A stretch of 64,000 bases of DNA from Pelomonas lactea (GCF_043555885.1 NZ_JBIGHX010000010.1:1-64000); one strand, 5' to 3'; positions 23,721 to 32,988 are shown, counted from the stretch's first letter. Numbers and translations: made by a program. Notes: generated by a model not told the origin, from the sequence alone.

Positions 23721-24970
23721 GGCGCGAGATGCCGGCGCAGGCGCGTCAGCGCGAGCGCGAGGGCGGCGGTGGGAACGAGGAGCAGGCCGAAGGCGGTGAG
23801 GCCGTCGAAGGCGACGAACAGGCGGCCGGTGATGAAGCTGCCGAGCGTGCCGCCTAAAGCGGAGAACACGACGATGAGGCCGGTCATGGCCGCGTGCTGT
23901 CGCTGCGGCAGCGCGCTGAGCATGGCGGAGTTGATGGCCGGGTAGATGGGCGCCAGCAGCAGGCCCGTCAGCGGCAGCAGGTAGGCCGCGGGCGGCGCGT
24001 TGAACCAGCCGACGTCGGCGCCCAGCGGCGCAACGTGGCGCGCCAGCGGCAGCGTGGCGAGGATGAGCGCGGCGATGCCGATGAGGCAGCCGATGACGAC
24101 TGCGAACCAGCCCAGCCGGCCGATGACGGCGGCGCTGGTCAGGCGCCCCAGCGCCGTGGTGGCCGGCATGATGACGGCCAGGCCCACGCTCATGGCGGTG
24201 GGCAGGTGCAGCACCTCGTTGTTGAAGCTGGGCAGCCAGGTCGAGATGCCCTGCTCGATGAGCACGTACAGGAAGGCCGACAGCAGGAACACGACGACCA
24301 GCGCCATGCGCAGCAGTGGCGCCATCGCGGTGAGGTCGTCGCGCAGCGTGGTGCCGGGCGACTGGATGGGGCCTTCGTCCAGCGGACTGACGAGCAGCAG
24401 CATGAACGCGCCGGCGGCGATGGCCGCGAGCAGCGGGTAGACCTGCAGCCAGCCGGTGCCGTCGGCGTGCGCGGCCTGGCTGAACAGCAGGAAGCCGGCC
24501 AGCACACCGACCATGAACAGGCCTTCCAGCAGGTTCGTGAAACGCGCGTGGCCGGCGCGGTCGTGCGTGACGAGGCCGATCATGGAATAGGCCGACACCT
24601 TCACGAGCGCGAAGCCGGCGCCCAGCGTGGCGAACAGCAGCTTGATGGCCCAGAAGGCGGACAGCGCCGGCATGGCCAGGCACGTCGCGCCGACGGCGGC
24701 GAGGGCGAGCAGCATGGATTTCTTCAGGCCCAGCCGCGGCAGCAGCGACGCGACGAGGAAGGAGGTGAGGGCGATGGGGAGGTCCTTCCACGCGTCCAGC
24801 AGCGCAGCGTCCTGGCGGGCGACGCCCAGGGTCTGCACGACGAGCAGGTTCACGGCACCGACGCTGTTCAGCAGGGCGCCGAACAGCATGTAGGTGAGGA
24901 TGATGGCGAGGCGGATGCGCAAGGTGCCGGTGGGCTTCATCGTCGTCTCGGCGGTGAGGGAGTGGGTCAT
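23717..24970 (-). CDS. MFS sugar transporter, likely for trehalose
   Basis: A 417-residue 12-helix major facilitator. It shows a loop-2 type motif (LLPRLGLKKSMLLAL), a central loop near 200-225 and the second-half repeat (ALGRLTSAAVIGRLGW). The nearest group by eye is the fucose/sugar symporter class. Overlap with trehalase (ATGA) points to trehalose as substrate: the outer-membrane receptor takes it in, this protein carries it across the inner membrane. An internal ATG at 24940 is an alternative start. Confidence 0.85.
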   Translation of the reverse strand: MTHSLTAETTMKPTGTLRIRLAIILTYMLFGALLNSVGAVNLLVVQTLGVARQDAALLDAWKDLPIALTSFLVASLLPRLGLKKSMLLALAAVGATCLAMPALSAFWAIKLLFATLGAGFALVKVSAYSMIGLVTHDRAGHARFTNLLEGLFMVGVLAGFLLFSQAAHADGTGWLQVYPLLAAIAAGAFMLLLVSPLDEGPIQSPGTTLRDDLTAMAPLLRMALVVVFLLSAFLYVLIEQGISTWLPSFNNEVLHLPTAMSVGLAVIMPATTALGRLTSAAVIGRLGWFAVVIGCLIGIAALILATLPLARHVAPLGADVGWFNAPPAAYLLPLTGLLLAPIYPAINSAMLSALPQRQHAAMTGLIVVFSALGGTLGSFITGRLFVAFDGLTAFGLLLVPTAALALALTRLRRHLAP

Positions 24971-25030
24971 GAGTGTGAGGGTGCGGCTTGGCGCGGGAGG
25001 CCCATGCCGGGACGTCGCCCCGGCGGGCGA

Positions 25031-25220
25031 CCTTCTTTTTGAGCGACCAAAAAGAAGGCAAAAAGTCGCCCCCGATCCGCCCGGCCCTTTGCTTCGCAGC
25101 GGGCAGCCCTGCGCTGCTCAGGCCTTGAGGGCCCGCGCAAAACTCGCTTCGCTACGCTGCGCTCAAACAGTTGCGCGGAGTCAGTGGTTGAAGCGTGCTG
25201 CGCACGCGCCCTCAAGGCCT
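25031..25220. repeat. Palindromic intergenic repeat of another type
   Basis: Lies in the 335-bp gap between the MFS gene and the TonB receptor. Its left end is a perfect 10-bp stem (CCTTCTTTTT with AAAAAGAAGG, loop 8 nt, 25031-25058). Further on, 13-bp arms (AGGCCTTGAGGGC at 25120-25132, reverse complement at 25208-25220) enclose AT-richer DNA with CTCGCTTCGCTACGCTGCGC-like alternation. I see no gene in the gap. The first stem could also act as a two-way terminator after the receptor gene. Confidence 0.7.
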
Positions 25221-25305
25221 TGCGCTGCTCGGCGGGCTCAAAGGGGGAGTGAATGAACAGCCGCTGCCAGGCGGCTTCCGGGCTTGGCAGCGGGTTCATG
25301 CGCAC

Positions 25306-27816
25306 TCAGAACTGGAAGCCCACCGACAGCTCGTAGGCCCGCCCGAACAGCGGCCGTGCCAGGAATACGCCGTCCTGCCCCACGCCCTGGCCCGGCACGC
25401 GGAAGTTGCCTTCCGTCAGGCCGATCTTGTTGGTCAGGTTGGTGCCGGTCAACCGGACCTCCAGCCCGTTGTCCATCGTGAACACAGCGCCCGCGTCCAC
25501 TGTCTGGTACTTCGGCAGCTTCAGCGTGTTGGTCTGGTCGGCGAAGCGCTCGCCCACGTGGCTGAAGGTCGCGAACGCGCGGAACTGGCCGAGGTCGGTC
25601 TGCGTCTGCCAGCTGGGCGTGAGGCGGGCCTGGAACTTGGGCGCACGCTCGACGCGGTTGCCGCTGTACTGCTGGAAGTCGCGGTACTTGGCGTCCTGGA
25701 AGTTGCCCGTTGCGGCGATCTCGAAGCCGTAGCCGGGGCGCAGCGCCAGCTCGAACTCCACGCCCGTGGCCTTGCTGCTGGGGCGCAGCACGACGTTGCC
25801 GGCGTTGGTGAACTGCTGCGTCTGCGAGTTGGTCAGGCGGTTCTGGTAGGCCGTCAGGAAGGCGCTGTAGAGCTTGGTGGCGGTCTTCAGGCCGATCTCG
25901 TACTGCGTGATGTCCTCGACGGAGTCGCGGCTCTCGTTGGCGCCGCGGCCGCGCAGCACGTCGAAGTCGGGCAGGCGGTGGCCCTTGTTGGCGCGCACGA
26001 AGGCGCTGAACTCGCGGCTGAACGCGTAGTTGGCGCCGGCCGTGAACGAGCTGCGGCTGAGCTTGCTGTCGATCAGCGTGTTGGTGCCGTTGAAGTAGGA
26101 CAGGTTGTTGTTGTGCAGCGTGGTCGGGTCGTTGTCCAGGTCGCCGCTGCTGACGTTGGCGATGGTGCCGGTGATGCGCTGCGTCTCGCGGCGTGCGCCC
26201 AGGTCCACGCGCAGCTCCTTGTTCAGCTGCCACTCGTCGGCGATGAAGAAGGCGCGGGTGTTGCCGCTGTAGTTCGCGTCCAGGTTGAACGAGAACGGCG
26301 GCGGCACGAAGCCGTTGCGCGACACCTTGACGCCGTTGTCCAGCGCCACGTCGATGAGGCGGGCGTGCGACTGCACCGTCATCAGCTGCGCCTGGCCCAG
26401 CGTCCACTGGTCGTGCGAGCTGTAGCCGGCCAGGTACAGGCCCACGGTGAGGTTGTTGCCCGGTGCGATCTCGCGGGACAGGCGCGTCTCGTTGCTGGTC
26501 GAGCGCAGCGCCTTGTCCACCACCCACATGCCGTTGACGATGACCGGCGTGGTGCCCGCCACGGCGCCGCCGCCGTTGGTGAACGTGGCCGTGCCGGTGG
26601 TGGCCGCGCGGCCGGCCGCCGTGACGACGGCGGCGTTGCCATTGGCTGCGGCGACCTGCGATGCGATGTAGCTGGAGAGCGTCTGCGGGTTGGCGCCGGA
26701 GAACAGCGCGTAGGTGGGCGTGTCGCCGGTGGTGTGGCTGAGCTTGTTGGTCAGCGTCCAGTCGCCCAGCTTGGTGTCGAGGTTGGCGCCGTAGGTCTGC
26801 ACGTCGGCGCCGCGGCCGTCGGCGAGGTCCTTGGTGACGGTGCTGCGCTGGACGGTGTTGCCCACGAGGCGGCCCGTCTCCAGCACGATGTTGCGCAGCT
26901 CGTTGCCGTAGAAGTAGTCCTTGCTGGCGTTGAAGCCGGGGTAGCTGGACACGCTCTTGCCGTCGGCGCCGCCCACCACCGGGATGGCCGTGAAGAACGC
27001 GTTGCGGTCGCGCAGCGCGCGGGCGTAGAGCTGCAGGCTGCCGTTGTCCAGCTTGCGGCTCAGCACGAGGCTGGCCTGGCCGCCGTCGTCGGCCGGGAAC
27101 TGCGTGTCGCGCACGCCGTCGCTCTGGCGCCAGAAGCCGCCCACCATGACGTTCCAGTCGCCGCCGAGCTTGCCGGCATAGACGCCGTCGATGCGCTTGA
27201 GGTTGCCGGTGCCGGTGGTGATGCGCAGGCCGGCCTCTGGGGTGCGGCCGTCCTTCTGGATGAAGTTGACCGTCACGCCCGGCTGGCCGCTGCCGAACAC
27301 GGGGCTGGGGCCGCCGCGCAGCACTTCCATGCGCTCGATGGTGTCGTCCAGGCGGAACAGCTGCGAGTGCTCGAAGAAGCTCAGCGTGGGCAGGTGGTAC
27401 AGCGGCGCGCCGTTGAGCTGGAACGTGGAGTAGGGGCCGTCACCGGGTGTCGGGAAGCCGCGCACGCGGATGTTGGCGCCGGCCTGGCCGCCGGAGGTCT
27501 CGACAAAGATGCCGGGCACGGTCTTCAGGATGTCGGCCGTGCTCGTGGGTGCGGCGGCCTTGATCTGCTCTTCGGTGGCGGTGGTGATGGAGAAGCCGGC
27601 TTCCAGCTTGCGCACGCCTTCGCGGCGCGCCGTGCCGGTGACGACGACGGCTTCGAGTTCCTTGACCTCGGGAGAAGGTTCGGCGGCCTTCGCGGCGGGG
27701 GCGGCTGGGGCGGGCTGTTGGGCCAGTGCGGCGCCGCACAGCACGGCAGCGGCGAGCGCGATCAGCTGGGGACGAAAGCGGATGCCGGCGCGCGGCGCGG
27801 CGAGGGAGGTGGGCAT
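25306..27816 (-). CDS. TonB-dependent outer membrane receptor, likely for trehalose/maltose-type sugar
   Basis: An 836-residue receptor. It has a signal peptide (to about residue 32, ALAQ), a TonB box region (LEAVVVTGTARR), a plug domain (ADILKTVPGIFVE; IRVRGFPTPGDG; RMEVLRGGPSPVFGSGQPG) and a 22-strand barrel ending in the usual aromatic residue (AYELSVGFQF). Such receptors import scarce substrates with energy from TonB. Its position next to an MFS transporter and trehalase suggests trehalose or a related glucoside. I chose ATG 27816 because the signal peptide starts there. LacI-type operator-like sites lie about 135-195 bp upstream. Confidence 0.9.
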   Translation of the reverse strand: MPTSLAAPRAGIRFRPQLIALAAAVLCGAALAQQPAPAAPAAKAAEPSPEVKELEAVVVTGTARREGVRKLEAGFSITTATEEQIKAAAPTSTADILKTVPGIFVETSGGQAGANIRVRGFPTPGDGPYSTFQLNGAPLYHLPTLSFFEHSQLFRLDDTIERMEVLRGGPSPVFGSGQPGVTVNFIQKDGRTPEAGLRITTGTGNLKRIDGVYAGKLGGDWNVMVGGFWRQSDGVRDTQFPADDGGQASLVLSRKLDNGSLQLYARALRDRNAFFTAIPVVGGADGKSVSSYPGFNASKDYFYGNELRNIVLETGRLVGNTVQRSTVTKDLADGRGADVQTYGANLDTKLGDWTLTNKLSHTTGDTPTYALFSGANPQTLSSYIASQVAAANGNAAVVTAAGRAATTGTATFTNGGGAVAGTTPVIVNGMWVVDKALRSTSNETRLSREIAPGNNLTVGLYLAGYSSHDQWTLGQAQLMTVQSHARLIDVALDNGVKVSRNGFVPPPFSFNLDANYSGNTRAFFIADEWQLNKELRVDLGARRETQRITGTIANVSSGDLDNDPTTLHNNNLSYFNGTNTLIDSKLSRSSFTAGANYAFSREFSAFVRANKGHRLPDFDVLRGRGANESRDSVEDITQYEIGLKTATKLYSAFLTAYQNRLTNSQTQQFTNAGNVVLRPSSKATGVEFELALRPGYGFEIAATGNFQDAKYRDFQQYSGNRVERAPKFQARLTPSWQTQTDLGQFRAFATFSHVGERFADQTNTLKLPKYQTVDAGAVFTMDNGLEVRLTGTNLTNKIGLTEGNFRVPGQGVGQDGVFLARPLFGRAYELSVGFQF

Positions 27817-27950
27817 GGATGTCTCCGGTGGTTGTTGTCGTGGCAGCGCTGAACCCGTCCGCTCGCAGGCGGCGGCGCGTCCGGCGCGTCCCATCCCAAA
27901 AGCCGGCGCGGCCGTCACCGACTTTCGATGGGGCGAACTTTGCGGGCAAA

Positions 27951-28007
27951 TGTTATCGATGTCATTTGGGTAAACACCAGTGTGGTGAACGACTGACATC
28001 GATGACA
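27951..28007 (-). promoter_or_regulatory. Two LacI-type operator-like sites upstream of the TonB receptor
   Basis: TGTTATCGATGTCA (27951-27964) and TGACATCGATGACA (27994-28007) are both near matches to the palindrome TGACATCGATGTCA, centred on the CG that LacI-family proteins need. The centres are 43 bp apart, about four helical turns. A third half-site overlaps the second site. Sites like this often control sugar receptors in Proteobacteria. A LacI-family gene exists at 36914-37885, but a link is only a guess. Confidence 0.55.
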
Positions 28008-28065
28008 TCGATTGCGGTCCAAGTGACAGCGCTGGCCGGTGGTGGCGGCCCGCCGCGCCGCCAGC

Positions 28066-28090
28066 AAAAAGGGCGCCCGAAGGCGCCCTT
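28066..28090 (-). terminator. Intrinsic terminator of pckG
   Basis: Read on the minus strand, a 9-bp stem (28082-28090 with 28069-28077) with a TTCG loop is followed by TTTTT. It lies 18 bp after the pckG stop codon. Confidence 0.9.
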
Positions 28091-28108
28091 GGAGGGGGAG
28101 CTGCAGCG

Positions 28109-29980
28109 TCAGCCGAGCTGGGCCAGGCGCGCCTCGATCTGGGCCTTGGTGGCCGGCAGCGCGGCCGGCAGGTGGTGGGCCAGCTGCGCGAACAGCTCGT
28201 CGTGCAGCTTCATCTCGGCCTGCCACTCGGCGGCGTCGATGCGCGTGACGGCCTCGAACTGGGCCGGCGTGAAGTCCAGCCCTTGCCAGTTCAGGTCGTC
28301 ATAGCCCGGCGTCACGCCGAACACGTGCTCCTGGCCGCCGCCGGTGCCTTCCAGGCGGTCCAGCATCCACTTCAGCACGCGCATGTTCTCGCCGTAGCCG
28401 GGCCAGACGAACTTGCCGTCCGCGCCCTTGCGGAACCAGTTGACGCAGTAGATGGCCGGCAGCTTGGCGCCCGAGGCTTCGAGCTTGGCGCCCAGGTCCA
28501 GCCAGTGCTGGAAGTAGTCGCTCATGTTGTAGCCCATGAAGGGCAGCATCGCGAACGGGTCGCGGCGCACCACGCCCTGCTGGCCGGCGGCAGCGGCGGT
28601 GGTCTCGCTGCCCATCGTGGCGGCCATGTAGACGCCCTCGGTCCAGTTGCGCGCCTCGGTCACCAGCGGCACGGTCGTCGAGCGGCGGCCGCCGAAGATG
28701 AACGCGTCGATGGCCACGCCGGCGGGGTTGTCCCAGTTCTCGTCGAGCGCGGGGTTGTTGGTGGCGGCCACCGTGAAGCGGGCGTTGGGGTGCGCGGCCT
28801 TGGCGCCGGTCTCCTTGGCGATGGCCGGCGTCCAGTCCTTGCCCTGCCAGTCGATGCAGTGGGCCGGCGGCGTGTCGGTCATGCCTTCCCACCAGACGTC
28901 GCCGTCATCGGTCAGCGCCACGTTCGTGAAGATCACGTCGCGCTGCAGGCTGGCCATGCAGTTCGGGTTGGTGTGCGAGTTGGTGCCCGGCGCCACGCCG
29001 AAGTAACCCGCCTCGGGGTTGATAGCGTACAGGCGGCCGTCGGCGCCCGGCTTGATCCAGGCGATGTCGTCGCCGATGGTCGTGATCTTCCAGCCGTTGA
29101 ACGCCGCCGGCGGGATCAGCATCGCGAAGTTGGTCTTGCCGCAGGCGCTGGGGAAGGCGGCGGCGACGTGCGATTTCTTGCCCGACGGGCTTTCCACGCC
29201 CAGCACCAGCATGTGCTCGGCGAGCCAGCCCTGGTCGCGGCCCATCGTCGACGCGATGCGCAGCGCGAAGCACTTCTTGCCCAGCAGCGCGTTGCCGCCG
29301 TAGCCCGAGCCGTAGCTCCAGATCTCGCGCGTCTCGGGGTAGTGGACGATGTACTTGGTCTTGTTGCAGGGCCAGGACACGTCGGCCTGGCCGGCTTCCA
29401 GCGGCGCGCCCACGGTGTGCACGCAGGGCACGAAGTCGCCATCGGTGCCGAGCAGCTCGATGACGGCGCGGCCCATGCGCGTCATCGTGCGCATGTTGAC
29501 GGCCACGTAGGGGCTGTCGCTGAGCTCCACGCCGATGTGGGCGATGGGGCTGCCCAGCGGGCCCATGCTGAACGGCACGACGTACAGCGTGCGGCCCTTC
29601 ATGCAGCCCTTGAACAGCGCGTTCTCGCCGGTCTGCAGCAGCGCGCGCATCTCGGCCGGAGCCATCCAGTTGTTGGTGGGGCCGGCGTCTTCCTTCTTCT
29701 CGGAGCAGATGAAGGTGCGGTCTTCCACGCGGGCGACGTCGCTGGGGTCGGAGTTGGCCAGGTAGCTGCCGGGGCGCAGCGCGGGGTTCAGCTTCTTGAA
29801 CGTGCCGGCGGCCACCAGCTGCTCGCACAGGCGCTGGTACTCGTCTGTGCTGCCGTCGCACCAGTAGACGTCGGTGGCCTCGGTCAGCGCCGCGATCTCG
29901 GCCACCCAGGCGATGAGCCGGGCGTTCTTGACGTAGGCGGGCAGGTTCAGGCGCAGGCCCTGCATCACGGGTTGGTTCAT
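28109..29980 (-). CDS. pckG: Phosphoenolpyruvate carboxykinase (GTP)
   Basis: A 623-residue enzyme converting oxaloacetate and GTP to PEP, GDP and CO2, the first step of gluconeogenesis. The P-loop FPSACGKTNFAML lies near 285, followed by the metal-binding GDDIAWIKPGADG region. SYGSGYGGNALLGKKC and FGGRRSTTVPLV are also diagnostic of the GTP form, and the length fits. The start at 29980 has a GGAG ribosome site 8 nt upstream. A standard terminator follows. It is monocistronic, between the sugar-uptake locus and a small ORF. Confidence 0.97.
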   Translation of the reverse strand: MNQPVMQGLRLNLPAYVKNARLIAWVAEIAALTEATDVYWCDGSTDEYQRLCEQLVAAGTFKKLNPALRPGSYLANSDPSDVARVEDRTFICSEKKEDAGPTNNWMAPAEMRALLQTGENALFKGCMKGRTLYVVPFSMGPLGSPIAHIGVELSDSPYVAVNMRTMTRMGRAVIELLGTDGDFVPCVHTVGAPLEAGQADVSWPCNKTKYIVHYPETREIWSYGSGYGGNALLGKKCFALRIASTMGRDQGWLAEHMLVLGVESPSGKKSHVAAAFPSACGKTNFAMLIPPAAFNGWKITTIGDDIAWIKPGADGRLYAINPEAGYFGVAPGTNSHTNPNCMASLQRDVIFTNVALTDDGDVWWEGMTDTPPAHCIDWQGKDWTPAIAKETGAKAAHPNARFTVAATNNPALDENWDNPAGVAIDAFIFGGRRSTTVPLVTEARNWTEGVYMAATMGSETTAAAAGQQGVVRRDPFAMLPFMGYNMSDYFQHWLDLGAKLEASGAKLPAIYCVNWFRKGADGKFVWPGYGENMRVLKWMLDRLEGTGGGQEHVFGVTPGYDDLNWQGLDFTPAQFEAVTRIDAAEWQAEMKLHDELFAQLAHHLPAALPATKAQIEARLAQLG

Positions 29981-30293
29981 GGGAAAAGCTCCGATCATGG
30001 GGATGTGTTTGGGGCAGCTGTCGGAGCTGGCCCAAGCACACCTGGCCTGGGCCGGGATTGTGGAATCCAATGTAATCACGTCGTAACCACCGAGACGGGT
30101 GGGGCCATGCAAAACCGGAATAACTCCATGCTGGCGGGAGATTGCGCTCACGCATGTCGCGAACAGAGGCTGGTGGTGCGGCGAAATTCGGTGAAACAAG
30201 GCGTGGTCTTGCCTTGGCCGCTCAGTCGTCCTACAACGTTGCCGTGGCCCGCCGTGCAGGATGGCTTGGCGACCACGCCCGGAGGACGCGACC
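29981..30293. promoter_or_regulatory. pckG / small-ORF divergent control region
   Basis: This 313-bp gap holds no gene I can support. It must contain the pckG promoter (minus) and the promoter at 30209-30237 (plus). An imperfect palindrome, GTAATCACGTCGTAAC at 30072-30087, lies about 90 bp upstream of pckG and could bind a regulator of carbon flow. The sequence is less GC-rich than its surroundings. Confidence 0.45.
30209..30237 (+). promoter_or_regulatory. Sigma70-like promoter of the 64-residue ORF
   Basis: TTGCCT and TACAAC hexamers are separated by exactly 17 bp. The predicted start point is near 30244, giving a 50-nt leader with a GGAGG ribosome site before the ATG at 30294. Confidence 0.6.
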
Positions 30294-30488
30294 ATGACCC
30301 ACAGCTTTCATTGGTCCCGACTGGCTGAGATTGATGAGGCAGCGCCCGTCGAGCCGGTGTCGTTCCCGACCCGCTCCGAGGTGGTGGCCCTCAGGCGCAA
30401 CCTGAAGCGTTTGCGCAGTCTGCTCACCACGCCGCTCGGCTTCGCCGCGCCGGCACTGAAGCCTCGCGGGAAGGGCGACTCTCCCTAG
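30294..30488 (+). CDS. Small hypothetical protein
   Basis: A 64-residue protein with a good promoter and a GGAGG site 8 nt before the ATG. It begins MTHSFHWSRLAEIDEAAPVE and has a basic helix in the middle (VVALRRNLKRLRSLL). No family recognised and no membrane segment. Its role is unknown. It runs convergently into the ybdK gene with a 27-bp gap. Confidence 0.55.
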   Translation: MTHSFHWSRLAEIDEAAPVEPVSFPTRSEVVALRRNLKRLRSLLTTPLGFAAPALKPRGKGDSP

Positions 30489-30515
30489 CGCCCGCTCGGC
30501 AGCAGGCGCGGTTTC

Positions 30516-31631
30516 CTAGCCGTGCCAGCGCTTCGTCGCGCGGCGCACCACCTCGGGCAGCAGGTGGGTCTCTTCCTCGATGCGGCGCAGCCAGGCGGCG
30601 TCGTTGCCGACGCCGTCGATCTCGCGGCGGAGGTACTGCAGCGCCGCCTCGGCCCGCAGGTCGCCGGCGTGCGTGTCCAGCTTGCCGAGCACGCTGATGA
30701 GATCGTCGCGCAGCACGCGGTGCTCGCCGGTCTCGGGGTCGACGAAGGTGCCGTCCAGCCCGAAACGGCAGGCCTGGAAGCGGTTGAAGGTGTAGGGCAG
30801 GTAGTCGTCCTCGCTGAGCGTGAACGGCTTCTGCACGGTGATCCAGCGCGCCAGGCACTGGATGAAGCCGGCGATGGCGGCTGCCTTCTCGATGGTCAGC
30901 GGCGTGTCCAGCACGCGGACCTCGATGGTGCCGAACTCGGGCTTGGGGCGGATGTCCCAGTAGAAGTCCTTCATGCCGGCGACCACGCCGGTGCGGGTCA
31001 TCTTGGTGAAGTAGGTCTCGAAGTCATCCCAGGTCTGCACGAACGGCGCGCGGCCGGACAGCGGGAACGCGAACACCGAGTTCAGCCGTGCGGAGTCGAA
31101 GCCGGTGTCCTCTCCCTGCACGAACGGCGACGACGCGGCCAGCGCGATCAGGTGCGGGATGAAGCGGCTCATGCCATGCAGCAGCACGAGCGCCTCGTCG
31201 GCGCTGGGGCAGCCGATGTGCACGTGCTGGCCGAAGATGGTGAACTGCTTGGACAAGTAGCCGTACAGAGAGCTCAGCTCGTGAAAGCGCGGCGTCTCGA
31301 AGATGCGCTGGCGCTTCCAGTGCTGGAAGGGGTGGGTGCCGCCGCCGCACAGGCTCACGTCGAGTTGCTCGGCACAGTCCACCAGCGCGTCGCGGATCTG
31401 CCCCAGCTCCGACAGCACCTGGCTGAAACCCGTGCACACGCCGGTCGACAGCTCGATCATGCTGCTGGTGATTTCCGGCGTCACATTGCCGGGGAGGCTG
31501 TGCTTCTTGACGAGGCGCAGCAGGTCACCCGACACGGGCGCAAGGTCGTAGTCGTCGTTGGCGACGATCTGCAGCTCCAGCTCGACGCCCAGCGTCAGCG
31601 GTTGTGATGTGGAGAAAACGCCGAGACTCAT
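30516..31631 (-). CDS. ybdK: YbdK-type carboxylate-amine ligase (glutamate-cysteine ligase 2 family)
   Basis: A 371-residue ATP-dependent ligase of the GCS2 family, matching E. coli YbdK in length. Motifs seen: TLGVELELQIV at the start, TPEITSSMIELSTGVC, CGGGTHPFQHW, FGQHVHIGCPS and RPKPEFGTIEVRVLD. These enzymes join an amino group to a glutamate-like carboxylate; YbdK shows weak glutamate-cysteine ligase activity. It overlaps the antiporter gene upstream by 4 bp (ATGA), so both are co-transcribed, as in glutathione-linked Kef systems. That functional link is inference. Confidence 0.9.
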   Translation of the reverse strand: MSLGVFSTSQPLTLGVELELQIVANDDYDLAPVSGDLLRLVKKHSLPGNVTPEITSSMIELSTGVCTGFSQVLSELGQIRDALVDCAEQLDVSLCGGGTHPFQHWKRQRIFETPRFHELSSLYGYLSKQFTIFGQHVHIGCPSADEALVLLHGMSRFIPHLIALAASSPFVQGEDTGFDSARLNSVFAFPLSGRAPFVQTWDDFETYFTKMTRTGVVAGMKDFYWDIRPKPEFGTIEVRVLDTPLTIEKAAAIAGFIQCLARWITVQKPFTLSEDDYLPYTFNRFQACRFGLDGTFVDPETGEHRVLRDDLISVLGKLDTHAGDLRAEAALQYLRREIDGVGNDAAWLRRIEEETHLLPEVVRRATKRWHG

Positions 31632-32881
31632 TCGCCCGCCTCCTTCTTCTTCTGCCGGGCGCGCCGCGGCGCGGGCGGCAGCTCGCCGGCCAACCGCAGC
31701 GCAAACTGCACGGCGATGGGACCGACCAGCTCCAGCACCGCGATGCTGGCCAGGATGATGGGCACCGCGCCGGCGGCCAGCTCGGGCTCGGCGCGCATCA
31801 GCTCGCTGAGCATGACCAGCGCCGTGGCCGACAGTGGCGTCATCGTGATGGCCAGCGAAAGGCCTTGCCGCCACGTGGACCTGGCCGCCGGCGCCAGCGC
31901 GATGATGGTGAGCGCCTTGGCCAGGAAGCGCGCCGCCATCAGTGCCAGCGCCGCGAAGCCGCCGGCCACCAGCACCGAGGGCGACCAGGCCGAGCCGACG
32001 ATGACGAACAGCATCAGCACCAGCGCGCCGCCCGATGTGCCGAAATGGCGCGGCCACACCCATGGCCGCTCGCTGGTGTTGCGCAGCAGCAGGCCGGCCA
32101 GCAGCGGCATCAGCAGCGTTGACACGCCGATGGACCGCGCGGCGACCACGGCAAACGCGACGAGACCGAACAGCAGCAGCGCCGCGCTCTCGTTGCGCAA
32201 ATCCAGCCGGCGCGCGGCCAGGTAGACGGCACCGGCCAGCAGCGCGGCCACGCCCAGCGTCGTCAGCAGCGAGATGGCCAGGCCGGCCAGCGCCTGTGGC
32301 AGGCTGCCGCCGTCGTCAGCGGCCCACCAGGTGCGCATCAGTGTCAGCGCGACGACGGCGTAGCCCGTGTTCAGCGCCGTCAGCAGCTGGGCGCGTTGCG
32401 TGACCTGGCCTTCGGCGCCCAGCTCCAGGGACACCCGGCCGGACACGGCGGCGGGCGCCGGCATGGCCAGGATGGCGCAGGCGATGGCCGTCTGCCAGCC
32501 AACGTCGAAAAAGCGCAGCACGACCGCCACCGCGACGGCGCTGAGCAGCGACTCGGCCAGGCTGGTGGCCAGCAGGCCCGGGTTGCGGCGCAGCCAGCGC
32601 AGGTTCACGCGGCTGCCGATCTCGAACAGCAGCAGGCCCAGCGCCAGGTCTGTCACCGTCTGCGCCGCGCCGTTCAGCGGCATTGCCACGCCGTGGCCGA
32701 AGGCCGCCGCGAGGCAGCCTGCCAGCGTGTAGCCCACCACGCGCGGCAGGCGCGTCGTGGCCGCAATGAACTCACCGGCCAGCGCACCGGCCAGCAGCAC
32801 GCCGACGACGAACATCAGCTCGCTGGACGGCGTGACGGCCAGGCCCGCCCACACCCTGGCGCCGCTGTCGAGTGCAGTCAT
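31628..32881 (-). CDS. Kef-type monovalent cation/proton antiporter (CPA2)
   Basis: A 417-residue protein with 11-13 membrane helices of the Na+/H+ exchanger domain (PRVVGYTLAGCLAAAFG; DLALGLLLFEIGSRVN; ILAMPAPAAVSGRVSLELG). It has no TrkA-N or TrkA-C domain, so it is a short CPA2 member. It likely exchanges K+ or Na+ for protons. The start at 32881 follows a GGGAG ribosome site; an upstream in-frame ATG at 32980 gives a non-membrane Arg-rich front. It is co-transcribed with ybdK and divergent from the MOSC gene. Confidence 0.85.
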   Translation of the reverse strand: MTALDSGARVWAGLAVTPSSELMFVVGVLLAGALAGEFIAATTRLPRVVGYTLAGCLAAAFGHGVAMPLNGAAQTVTDLALGLLLFEIGSRVNLRWLRRNPGLLATSLAESLLSAVAVAVVLRFFDVGWQTAIACAILAMPAPAAVSGRVSLELGAEGQVTQRAQLLTALNTGYAVVALTLMRTWWAADDGGSLPQALAGLAISLLTTLGVAALLAGAVYLAARRLDLRNESAALLLFGLVAFAVVAARSIGVSTLLMPLLAGLLLRNTSERPWVWPRHFGTSGGALVLMLFVIVGSAWSPSVLVAGGFAALALMAARFLAKALTIIALAPAARSTWRQGLSLAITMTPLSATALVMLSELMRAEPELAAGAVPIILASIAVLELVGPIAVQFALRLAGELPPAPRRARQKKKEAGE

Positions 32882-32975
32882 GCGCTCTCCCTTCAAAAAC
32901 AACCGGTGCAGCCTAGATGCCGGGGGTGACCTTCCTTGTAGGCGAAGGCGCCGAAATGACTCACCCGCCGTCTCG

Positions 32976-32981
32976 GACAAT
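32976..32981 (+). promoter_or_regulatory. -10-like hexamer of the MOSC gene (leaderless type)
   Basis: GACAAT lies 7 nt before the ATG at 32989 and no ribosome site is seen. The same GACAATGC...GCCATG arrangement occurs at 37901-37914. Confidence 0.5.
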
Positions 32982-32988
32982 GCGCGCC

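Noticed and set aside
22152..25061. 969-residue frame that would extend trehalase upstream
   Set aside because: The upstream 447 residues are shadow coding of the MFS gene; trehalase similarity begins at 23720, with ATGA coupling.
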